This document shows positions 6,395-12,973 of a stretch of DNA of 15,937 nt, one piece after another. Positions within the stretch are counted from its first letter, which is position 1. Every line of letters starts with the position of its first letter. Below the pieces are notes generated by a model that was given only the letters and a program-made list of their open reading frames with translations, was not told the DNA's origin and did no database searches. The DNA is from JBBSGC01 sp038254525 (lineage in GTDB: Bacteria; Actinomycetota; Actinomycetes; Propionibacteriales; Nocardioidaceae), in the NCBI GenBank assembly GCA_038254525.1, contig JBBSGC010000037.1, positions 1 through 15,937 of the forward strand, written 5' to 3'. The translations under genes and the position numbers were made by a program.

Positions 6395-6765
6395 CAGTGC
6401 TCGACGCCTCGGCTGTCTTGGCACTGGTCCACGACGAGCCGGGTGCCGACGCGGTCGCCGCGGCGCCGCCCACCGCAACTCTCGGCTCGGTCAACCTGGC
6501 CGAGGTCATCGGCACGCTGGTCGAGGCAGACATCGACGTTCGCCGGGTACGGACGCTGCTCACGGCTGCCGGGGTGACTATCGAACCGCTCTCAGAACAA
6601 GATGCCGAACTGGCCGGCGCTCTGCGGTCCGTGCCCGGGGGACGGACCCTGTCCCTTGGTGACCGCTGTTGCCTGGCCCTGGCGGCTCGCAGCGAGCCCG
6701 CGGAGGTTCTGACCGCCGACCGAGCGTGGCCGATCTCGACCTTCCTACCGTCCGCGTACAACTGA
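6391..6765 (+). CDS. vapC: VapC toxin, PIN-domain ribonuclease
   Basis: A 124-residue PIN-domain protein. All four expected metal-binding acids are visible: Asp5 (TVLDASA), Glu38 (NLAEV), Asp91 (SLGDRCCLALA) and Asp110 (LTADRAW). Proteins of this family are Mg2+-dependent endoribonucleases, often cutting tRNA or rRNA, that stop growth when the antitoxin is lost. It starts within the vapB stop codon (ATGA overlap), so the pair is co-translated. Length is normal and no damage is visible, so it is probably functional. The pair stands alone between the IS debris and the ATPase-pair operon, a common place for addiction modules that stabilise islands. Confidence 0.9.
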   Translation: MTVLDASAVLALVHDEPGADAVAAAPPTATLGSVNLAEVIGTLVEADIDVRRVRTLLTAAGVTIEPLSEQDAELAGALRSVPGGRTLSLGDRCCLALAARSEPAEVLTADRAWPISTFLPSAYN

Positions 6766-6993
6766 TCCGTTAGCCGATCCTCCTTGCCGAGCCTTCTTGC
6801 GCGGGCGGCCAGCAAGGTTCTTTTGGCTGGCTCAGCGACTACCTGAAAGGTGTAGCGGCGACACGCGCTTCGTCGATCCGATGGTGGTCAGCCGCCCGCG
6901 TGGCCTGGCCGCCACCGCGGAACAGGGAGTCGCCACCCGCATCCGTTCGGGTAGCCTCCCCTGACGGTGTCGCAAGGCGATGGAGGACTGCCG
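6766..6993 (+). promoter_or_regulatory. Intergenic region with possible promoter for the three-gene operon
   Basis: This 228-bp gap separates vapC from the operon. A TAGCCT hexamer at 6952-6957 resembles an actinobacterial -10 box and would place a start site near 6963. No convincing -35 box was found. A strong GGAGG lies at 6982-6986, 7 nt before the GTG at 6994. No terminator for vapBC is evident. Confidence 0.3.
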
Positions 6994-7779
6994 GTGGTGG
7001 CTGCAGCTGGTGGTCTCGAGGCGGCACTTGCGGCGACGGAGGAGCAGGTTGACGCCGCTCTGAAGGCGACTGCGGCAGTGACGCGTGAGCTGAGGAAGGC
7101 CAAGGCCGGTGCCGCTCGCGGGCAGTTGCGCGACCTGCGCCGCGCCCTCGGTGCGGCGGCCGTTCTCGCTGAGGATGCGGTCCGGGCCACGGAGGGCACG
7201 GCGGCGTCCTTCAGCTTTGACGACCAAGAGCACCTTGCCTCCGGCGCCTACACCCAGGAGTTGCTGGACGCGGCTTCCGCGCGGGACGTGGCGATGTTCG
7301 AGGCTGACCAGCGGCTGTTGTGCTACCCGTCGCTGATCAAGGTGCTTCCTGGGGACGCTGCGGTCGAGATCGACAGGCGCCGAGAGCGGCGGCTGCGCCC
7401 CTCGGTCTTGGTCGGGCTGCTCGCGCTCACCCAGGCGCGCCCGCCTCGGTTCCGGCCCGAGCCGTTCCTGGAAAGCTTGGCATCCGGATACGACCTGGTG
7501 CGCTCCCACCAGGAGCAGCGCGACGGTGCAGTGGTGCGCCTGGTAGACGTTTGGGGAGTGTTGACCCTCTTGCCTGGCCAGCAGCGTGACTACACCCGCC
7601 CGGAGTTTGCCCGCGACCTGTACCTGCTTGACTCCAGCGGCGTCGCGACCGCGAAGTCCGGCCGGGTGCTCCGCTGGCACGCCAGCTCGGGAACCCGAGG
7701 CTCGGGCACCCTCGCAACCGTGGCCAAGTCGGGCCAGCAGCAGCTGTACTGGGGCATTTCCTTTACGGAGGGCACGTGA
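6994..7779 (+). CDS. Uncharacterised coiled-coil protein, first gene of BrxD-like operon
   Basis: I do not recognise this 261-residue protein. The N-terminal 70 or so residues are Ala/Glu/Arg-rich and predicted helical, with heptad-like spacing (LEAALAATEEQVDAALKATA), so a coiled coil is likely. A middle region (about 95-190) contains CYPSLIKVLPGD, a basic run DRRRERRLRPSVL and RFRPEPFLESL. The C-terminal 60 residues look beta-rich and end in LYWGISF. There is no signal peptide, membrane helix, Walker motif or nuclease motif that I can see. GTG 6994 is chosen because GGAGG lies 7 nt upstream; an in-frame GTG at 6967 lacks one. The stop overlaps the next start (GTGA), so it is coupled to two BrxD-like proteins. 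It may be an adaptor or sensor for them; this is inference from position only. Confidence 0.72.
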   Translation: MVAAAGGLEAALAATEEQVDAALKATAAVTRELRKAKAGAARGQLRDLRRALGAAAVLAEDAVRATEGTAASFSFDDQEHLASGAYTQELLDAASARDVAMFEADQRLLCYPSLIKVLPGDAAVEIDRRRERRLRPSVLVGLLALTQARPPRFRPEPFLESLASGYDLVRSHQEQRDGAVVRLVDVWGVLTLLPGQQRDYTRPEFARDLYLLDSSGVATAKSGRVLRWHASSGTRGSGTLATVAKSGQQQLYWGISFTEGT

Positions 7780-8786
7780 GTGACTGGGTTGGCCCGGCCG
7801 GCGCGGTGCTTGGCGGTGGGGTGATGAGCTCGGACGCCTACGCGACCTTCCTTGGGGAGGAGTATCTGTCCTCCTACCTCCCGGCCGAGGGCGGGTCGGT
7901 CAAGGTCGTGGTGACCGGCGACGCCGATGTCGCCGACCGGTTCGAGCGGTCCTTGCGAGCCGTTACGGACCAACACAAGTGCCTGCTCGTGTGCCTGTCC
8001 GCTGAGACAACCAAGGCACACATGATCGACCAGGTCTTCTTCGCCGTGGCACGGCAGATCGACTGGGACCACGTCGCGGCGGCCATCGTTGGCGCCGCTT
8101 ACGAAGAGATCGCCGTCCCCGCTTCCACCGGCCGCCTGAGCGTGGCCGAGGTGGCCGCTGACCACGACCTCGACCCGCGCGAGCTCTACCGCAGCATGCG
8201 GCGCCAGCTCGAGCGCACCCTGCTCGCCGACACCAGCCTGCCTCGGGAGCTGCGCCGAGCTCTGCTGCGGCTGGCTCAGGCGCGCCTGGGCAACAAAGAC
8301 GTAACCCCCGCGGAGGTCAACGTCGTCCTCAGCTGGCTCACCGGCGAACCGGTCGGGCTGCGTGAGCTGCGCGAGGCGATGATCTATACGCGGGTCGGTC
8401 GTCACAACGCCCGAACACTGCTCACCTCAGTCGGGCGGCTCCTGCTGCGCACCGGGCACCGCGGACTGGTTCTCCACCTCGACCTGACGCGGCTGGCCGA
8501 AGTGCGCCGCCCCGCACTGCCCGAGCGCACCGGCATCTACTACAGCAAAGCGGCCGTACTCGACGCCTACGAGCTGCTCCGCCAGCTGATCGACGCGACC
8601 GACAACCTGGGCGGCATGCTGGTCATGGCGGTGGTCCCACCCGATCTCGTCAGCGACGAGAAGCGTGGCCTGCCCTCCTATGCCGCTCTGCAGCTCAGGG
8701 TGGCCGACGAGGTGCGGGATCGGCGCAGGCCGAACCCGTTCGCATCCCTCGTGCGTCTCGACGTGCGCCTGGAGGCCGTGCGGTGA
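7776..8786 (+). CDS. BrxD/DUF2791-like protein lacking a Walker A motif (pseudo-ATPase)
   Basis: A 336-residue protein with the layout of a BrxD/DUF2791-type P-loop ATPase but without its catalytic loop. Where a GxxGxGKS/T would follow the first core strand, it reads VKVVVTGDADVADRF (43-56) with no Gly-Lys-Ser/Thr. The Walker B-like strand is LVLHLDLTRL (231-240), keeping one Asp but not the following Glu. Family-like features remain: a strand and helix KCLLVCLSAETTKAHMIDQV (68-87), YELLRQLIDAT (265-275), and PPDLVSDEKRGLPSYAALQL (288-307), which resembles the conserved DEKRGIPSY-type segment of BrxD proteins. It overlaps its neighbours on both sides by 4 bp (GTGA). The start could instead be ATG 7824. 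It probably pairs with the intact ATPase downstream, like other active/inactive AAA pairs. The family assignment is by motif recall only. Confidence 0.65.
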   Translation: MSDWVGPAGAVLGGGVMSSDAYATFLGEEYLSSYLPAEGGSVKVVVTGDADVADRFERSLRAVTDQHKCLLVCLSAETTKAHMIDQVFFAVARQIDWDHVAAAIVGAAYEEIAVPASTGRLSVAEVAADHDLDPRELYRSMRRQLERTLLADTSLPRELRRALLRLAQARLGNKDVTPAEVNVVLSWLTGEPVGLRELREAMIYTRVGRHNARTLLTSVGRLLLRTGHRGLVLHLDLTRLAEVRRPALPERTGIYYSKAAVLDAYELLRQLIDATDNLGGMLVMAVVPPDLVSDEKRGLPSYAALQLRVADEVRDRRRPNPFASLVRLDVRLEAVR

Positions 8787-10054
8787 GCCCCGAACCCCAG
8801 TGGGGCCACGCCCGCCTCGCGCGACGGCGCGCCATCGAGGCACTGCGCAGTGGAGTGCCCAACGCCGATGCCGTCATCGCCCTCGGCTCCGGCCAGAGCG
8901 ACATCGAGGATCGGTTCACCGGGCTGCTCGATGACGTCGGCAACCCGCGGCACGGTCGGCACGCTCGGGCCTCGATGCTGCTCGGCGCCGGCTTCGGGGA
9001 GGGCAAGAGCCACCTGCTGACCCACCTCGGCCACCTCGCGACCTCAGCCGGCTTCGTGGTCAGCACCGTCGTGATCAGCAAGGAGACGCCGCTGTACGAC
9101 CCCGCGAAAGTGTTACGCGCCGCCGTGGGGTCCGCGGTGGCCCCCGACGGCGCCCGCGACGTCGTCGCTGAGGCTGCGGCGGGGTTGGACACGGACAGTC
9201 CCGGCTACGCCGAACTGCTCCGGTGGCTGCGCGGACCCGGCCGGGACCTGAACGAGCGCTTCGACGCGACCCTCCTGCTTCACCGACGACTTACCAGCGA
9301 CGCGCCCGCCGACGAGGAGTTCCTCGACACCATCGTCCGATTCTGGGCCGGTGACCCACTGCCCGTACCGGCCCTGCGTCGCCAGCTCAAGGCCGTCGGA
9401 GAGGCAAAGACGTTCTCGTTCTCCCCGATCAAGGCCCGGGAACTGGCCCGCCAGCGCCTCCGGTTCTTGCCTCGGTTCCTGCGGGCAGCGGGGCACACCG
9501 GCTGGGTGGTTCTCTTCGACGAGGTCGAGCTGATCGGCCGGTACTCGTTGCTGCAAAGGGGCCGGTCCTACGCAGAGCTGGCCTGGTGGCTCGACGGCGA
9601 CGCCGAGAGCGAGGGCGAACCCCTGGTCGCCGTCGCGGCGATGACAGACGACTTCGAGGCAGCGGTACTGATCGACAAGAACGACCGCGACGTGCTGCCA
9701 CGAAGGCTGCGGGACAAGCAGACCAAGGAGTACGCCGAGACCGCCGCCCTGGCAGAAGTGGGGATGCGGCACATCGAGCGTGACCTCCTCCCCCTGGTGC
9801 CACCTGACGAGGCAGAACTGGACCGCACCTACCGCACCTTGCGCCAGCTGCATGCGGACGCCTACGGCTGGGAGCCGCCGGACGTCGCGGGACTCCAGCG
9901 TCTCGGGGCGACCAGGATGCGCCAGTATGTTCGCGCCTGGATCAACGAATGGGATCTCGTCCGTCTTGACCCCGGTTACCGACCCGCCACGCAGGTTGTC
10001 GACGTGCTGGCCAACTACGGAGAACTCGCGGGGCTCGAGGACGGCACCTCCTGA
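8783..10054 (+). CDS. BrxD/DUF2791-family P-loop ATPase
   Basis: A 423-residue ATPase of the BREX-associated BrxC/BrxD (DUF2791) group. Walker A is GAGFGEGKSH (68-77). The strand after it, VVSTVVISKETPLYDPAK (92-109), carries the ISKETPLYDP segment I associate with this group. Walker B is VVLFDEVELIG (242-252) with Asp246 and Glu247. A sensor-like LVAVAAMTDDFE and a basic LPRRLRDKQ follow, the latter a candidate arginine finger. Length is normal. It is the last gene of the operon, starting in the stop codon of the pseudo-ATPase. In BREX and related clusters such ATPases act with helicases, methyltransferases or PglZ-type proteins against phage; none is present here. Its stop is 20 bp from the stop of convergent uppP. 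The ATPase call is firm; the defence role is inference. Confidence 0.85.
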   Translation: MSPEPQWGHARLARRRAIEALRSGVPNADAVIALGSGQSDIEDRFTGLLDDVGNPRHGRHARASMLLGAGFGEGKSHLLTHLGHLATSAGFVVSTVVISKETPLYDPAKVLRAAVGSAVAPDGARDVVAEAAAGLDTDSPGYAELLRWLRGPGRDLNERFDATLLLHRRLTSDAPADEEFLDTIVRFWAGDPLPVPALRRQLKAVGEAKTFSFSPIKARELARQRLRFLPRFLRAAGHTGWVVLFDEVELIGRYSLLQRGRSYAELAWWLDGDAESEGEPLVAVAAMTDDFEAAVLIDKNDRDVLPRRLRDKQTKEYAETAALAEVGMRHIERDLLPLVPPDEAELDRTYRTLRQLHADAYGWEPPDVAGLQRLGATRMRQYVRAWINEWDLVRLDPGYRPATQVVDVLANYGELAGLEDGTS

Positions 10055-10074
10055 CCAGAACGGCACGACGTGGC

Positions 10075-10902
10075 TCAGCTGGCCGACAAGACCCCGGAGC
10101 CGAGTGCCACCAGAAGTGCCACACCCACGGCCAGTCGATACCAGACGAACGTCGTGATGCTGTGGTGGGCGACGAAGCGCAGCAGCCAGGCCACCGCGGC
10201 GTACGCGATCACGAAGCTGACCACGGTGGCCACCACGGTCTCAGTGACGCCGATGCCGCCGGACAGCGCCGACGGCAGCTCGTAGATGCCGGCGGCGACC
10301 AGCGCCGGAATCGAGAGGAAGAACGACATCCGGGTGGCCGCCACCCGGTCGAGGCCGACGAACAGACCGGCCGAGATGGTGGCCCCGGAGCGCGAGACGC
10401 CGGGGATTAGTGCGATGCACTGCACCACGCCGATCAGCAGCGCGTCGCGCAGCGTGACTGAGTTCTCGCCGCGGGTCTGTCTGCCCACGCGTTCGGCCAG
10501 CACCATGACCGCGCTCCAGGCGATGAGCGCGCCGGCGACCCACCACAGGTTGCGCAGCGGGCCGGTGACCAGCGGCTCCCCGAGCTTGCCGACGATCAGG
10601 ATCGGGATGGTGCCGGCGATCACGTACCAGCCGAAGCGGTGGTCGAAGGTGCCACGGTGCTCAGGCTTGACCAGCCCGAGCACCCAGGCGCGCACGATGC
10701 GCACTATGTCGCGGCGAAAGAAGACGATGACCGCCGCGATCGCCCCGACCTGGATCACGGCGGTGAAAGCGGTGACGGAGTCGTCGTCGATCGGTAGCCC
10801 GACCAGCTGCTCGGTGATCGTCAGGTGACCGGTGCTGGAGACCGGCAGGAACTCGGTGAGCCCCTCGACCACCCCCAGCAGCAGCGCTTGCAACAGGTCC
10901 AT
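10075..10902 (-). CDS. uppP: Undecaprenyl-diphosphatase UppP (BacA)
   Basis: A 275-residue integral membrane enzyme that dephosphorylates undecaprenyl pyrophosphate, recycling the lipid carrier for cell wall synthesis. The catalytic signatures are visible: GVVEGLTEFLPVSSTGHL with Glu13, Glu17 and the PVSSTGH loop at 20-26, and PGVSRSGATI with Arg171 and Ser172. Several hydrophobic helices follow the UppP pattern. The ATG at 10902 gives the typical MDLLQALLLGVVEG start; longer upstream reading would overlap the preceding gene. It lies 7 bp after the stop of the LLM oxidoreductase gene, so the two may be co-transcribed. Over-expression of uppP gives bacitracin tolerance in other bacteria. No damage is seen despite the accessory operon ending 20 bp beyond its stop. 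Confidence 0.96.
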   Translation of the reverse strand: MDLLQALLLGVVEGLTEFLPVSSTGHLTITEQLVGLPIDDDSVTAFTAVIQVGAIAAVIVFFRRDIVRIVRAWVLGLVKPEHRGTFDHRFGWYVIAGTIPILIVGKLGEPLVTGPLRNLWWVAGALIAWSAVMVLAERVGRQTRGENSVTLRDALLIGVVQCIALIPGVSRSGATISAGLFVGLDRVAATRMSFFLSIPALVAAGIYELPSALSGGIGVTETVVATVVSFVIAYAAVAWLLRFVAHHSITTFVWYRLAVGVALLVALGSGVLSAS

Positions 10903-10909
10903 GATCGGG

Positions 10910-11959
10910 TCAGTCTCCGAGTCCGGTGTCGGCGAGCAGGCGGGCTGTGGTGCGCAGGGTGGCTGACCGCTCTTCCTCGGAGCGGGCATGCGGCACGACG
11001 TTGAGCATCGTCACGCCGGCCCCGGCGTAGGCATGCAGCCGCTCGGCGATGCGCTCCTCCGGGCCGATCAGGGCCGTCGCGTCGATGAGCTCACGAGGCA
11101 CGGCCGCGGCGGCGTCCCGCGAGCGGGCATCGAGGTAGAGGTCCTGGATCTTGGCAGCGGCGTCGGCGAACCCCAAGCGCCCGGCCAGGGCGTTGTAGAA
11201 GTTCTGCGCCCGGCTGCCCATCCCGCCGACGTAGAGGGCCGTGTACGCGCGTAGCTGGTCCGCGCAGGCCTCGACGTCCTCCCCTAGTACGACGGGGACG
11301 TTCACGGCGATGTCGATGTCCGCGACGGTCCGGCCGGCGCGGGCGGCTCCGGTGCGTAACGGCTGCATCGAGACCTCGGCGTGCTCGGGTGCGAAGAAGA
11401 CGCCGAGCCAGCCGTCGGCGATCTCGCCGACCAGCTCGAGGTTGCGAGGACCGACCGCGGCCAGGTAGAGCGGGATGTCGCTGCGGCACGGTTGCAGCAT
11501 CAGCTTGAGCGGCTTACCCGGGCCGCCAGGCAGCGGCAGCCTGAAGTGCTCCCCCTGGTGGACGACGGTGCGGCGGTCCAGCGCGAGCCGGACCACCTCG
11601 ACGTACTCGCGGGTGCGGGCGAGCGGCTGGTCGAAGCGCACCCCGTGCCAACCCTCGGACACCTGCGGCCCCGAGACGCCGAGCCCCAGCCGGAACCGCC
11701 CCCGCGACAGCGTGTCGAGGGTGGCGGCGGTCATGGCGGTCATCGCTGGTGTGCGGGCGGGGATCTGCAGGATGGCGCTGCCGACGTCGATGCGCTGGGT
11801 CCGGGCGGCGATCCAGCTGAGCAGCGTCACCGCGTCGGAGCCGTAGGCCTCGGCGGCCCAGACGCAGGAGAACCCCAGCTCCTCGGCCTGCAGGGCCAGG
11901 CGGACGGGTCCCGTGGCGTCGCCGGCGGTGAGATAGCCGAGGTTGAGGCCCAAACGCAC
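10910..11959 (-). CDS. LLM-class F420-dependent oxidoreductase (Rv3520c-like)
   Basis: A 349-residue protein of the luciferase-like monooxygenase superfamily, F420-dependent branch. The start MRLGLNLGYL, then AEELGFSCVWAAEAYGSDAV, IDVGSAILQIPARTPAMTAM and the LSRGRFRLGLGVSGPQVSEG block form the usual TIM-barrel cofactor-binding segments; the sequence resembles the Rv3520c group. Such enzymes use reduced F420 to act on substrates that are mostly unknown. The GTG at 11959 gives the typical N-terminus. Its start is 51 bp from the divergent aldo/keto reductase start, so the two probably share a promoter region. It probably leads the short transcript that includes uppP. The subfamily assignment is moderately sure; the substrate is unknown. 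Confidence 0.88.
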   Translation of the reverse strand: MRLGLNLGYLTAGDATGPVRLALQAEELGFSCVWAAEAYGSDAVTLLSWIAARTQRIDVGSAILQIPARTPAMTAMTAATLDTLSRGRFRLGLGVSGPQVSEGWHGVRFDQPLARTREYVEVVRLALDRRTVVHQGEHFRLPLPGGPGKPLKLMLQPCRSDIPLYLAAVGPRNLELVGEIADGWLGVFFAPEHAEVSMQPLRTGAARAGRTVADIDIAVNVPVVLGEDVEACADQLRAYTALYVGGMGSRAQNFYNALAGRLGFADAAAKIQDLYLDARSRDAAAAVPRELIDATALIGPEERIAERLHAYAGAGVTMLNVVPHARSEEERSATLRTTARLLADTGLGD

Positions 11960-12010
11960 GACGGCGAGCCTAGCCGCGGCCGGCTGAGCCGCCTCGATAC
12001 CCTGCGGCGC

Positions 12011-12973
12011 ATGCGGCAGCGACGCCTGGGCGCCAACGGCCTGTCGGTCTCCCGCCTAGGTCTCGGCACCTGGCTGTGGGGCCGTGACACCGATGAGCAC
12101 GAGGCCCGCGAGCAGCTGGTCGCCTTCGTCGAGGCCGGCGGCACGCTCGTCGACACCGCTGCCGGCTACGGCGACGGCGTGTCGGAGACCCTGCTGGGAC
12201 GGTTGCTCCGCGAGGTCGCGAGCGCCGAGGAGATCGTGGTGTCGACGAAGGCCGGGCTCGGCGCCCGCCGGGGTGCACGGGTGACCGACACCTCACGCGG
12301 GTCGTTGCTGCGCCAGCTCGACGGCTCCCTGAAACGGCTCGGTGTCGACGCGGTGGACCTTTGGCAGGTTCATCTGTGGTCCGACGACGTGCCCTGGACG
12401 GAGACCCTCGGCGCGCTGGACACGGCGGTCAGCACCGGCCGGGCGCGCTACGTCGGCGTCTCGAACTACTCCGGGTGGCAGACCGGCCTGGCCCACGCAT
12501 GGCAGGCCGCGGTGCCCGGACGGGCGCCAATCGCGTCGACCCAGGTCGAGTACTCCTTGCTCAACCGGTCGGTCGAGCACGAGGTGCTGCCGGCGGCCCG
12601 GGCGCTCGGTCTCGGCTTGCTCGCCTGGTCACCGCTGGGGCGCGGTGTGCTGACCGGCAAGTACCGCACCGGCATTCCGGCAGACTCGCGCGCCGCCTCT
12701 TCGCATCTGGACCACACGGTTACCGGCTACCTCGACAGCGACAGCAGGAGCGTCGTCGAGGCGGTGGTACGCGCCGCCGAGGGCTTGTCGCTCACTCCGG
12801 CCGAGGTCGCGCTGGCCTGGCTGCGCGACCGCCCGGGCGTGACCAGTGCCATCCTCGGCGCCCGTACCGCGGCCCAGCTGCGGGGGACGTTGAGCGCCGA
12901 GGACGTCGATCTGCCGCAGGCGATCGTCTCCGCGCTCGACGACGTGTCGTACGACGGCGCCGACGAACTGTGA
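12011..12973 (+). CDS. Aldo/keto reductase
   Basis: A 320-residue NADPH-dependent aldo/keto reductase of the bacterial voltage-gated K+ channel beta subunit-like/YajO type. The catalytic tetrad is visible: Asp48 and Tyr53 in LVDTAAGYGDG, Lys80 in VVSTKAG, and His121 in LWQVHLW. Further family marks are GRARYVGVSNYSGWQ, TQVEYSLLNR, and AWSPLGRGVLTGKY for cofactor binding, plus AILGARTAAQL near the C-terminus. ATG 12011 gives the standard MRQRRLGANGLSVSRLGLGT start; the frame stays open upstream to 11381 but that part is the complement of the LLM gene. Its stop overlaps the GTG start of the RecD-like gene (GTGA), so translation is probably coupled. The substrate cannot be told. Confidence 0.93.
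   Translation: MRQRRLGANGLSVSRLGLGTWLWGRDTDEHEAREQLVAFVEAGGTLVDTAAGYGDGVSETLLGRLLREVASAEEIVVSTKAGLGARRGARVTDTSRGSLLRQLDGSLKRLGVDAVDLWQVHLWSDDVPWTETLGALDTAVSTGRARYVGVSNYSGWQTGLAHAWQAAVPGRAPIASTQVEYSLLNRSVEHEVLPAARALGLGLLAWSPLGRGVLTGKYRTGIPADSRAASSHLDHTVTGYLDSDSRSVVEAVVRAAEGLSLTPAEVALAWLRDRPGVTSAILGARTAAQLRGTLSAEDVDLPQAIVSALDDVSYDGADEL

Noticed and set aside
5725..6432. 235-codon minus-strand frame across the IS256 fragment and vapB
   Set aside because: It crosses recognisable plus-strand IS256 and vapB sequence and is Ser/Arg-rich without a domain.
6967..6993. GTG 6967 as the start of the coiled-coil protein
   Set aside because: No ribosome binding site precedes it, while GTG 6994 has GGAGG 7 nt upstream.
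9113..10066. 317-codon minus-strand frame over the BrxD-like ATPase
   Set aside because: Antisense shadow; the plus strand has clear Walker A and B motifs.
11381..12010. Upstream extension of the aldo/keto reductase frame
   Set aside because: It is the complement of the LLM oxidoreductase and has no homology. ATG 12011 gives the standard aldo/keto reductase start.
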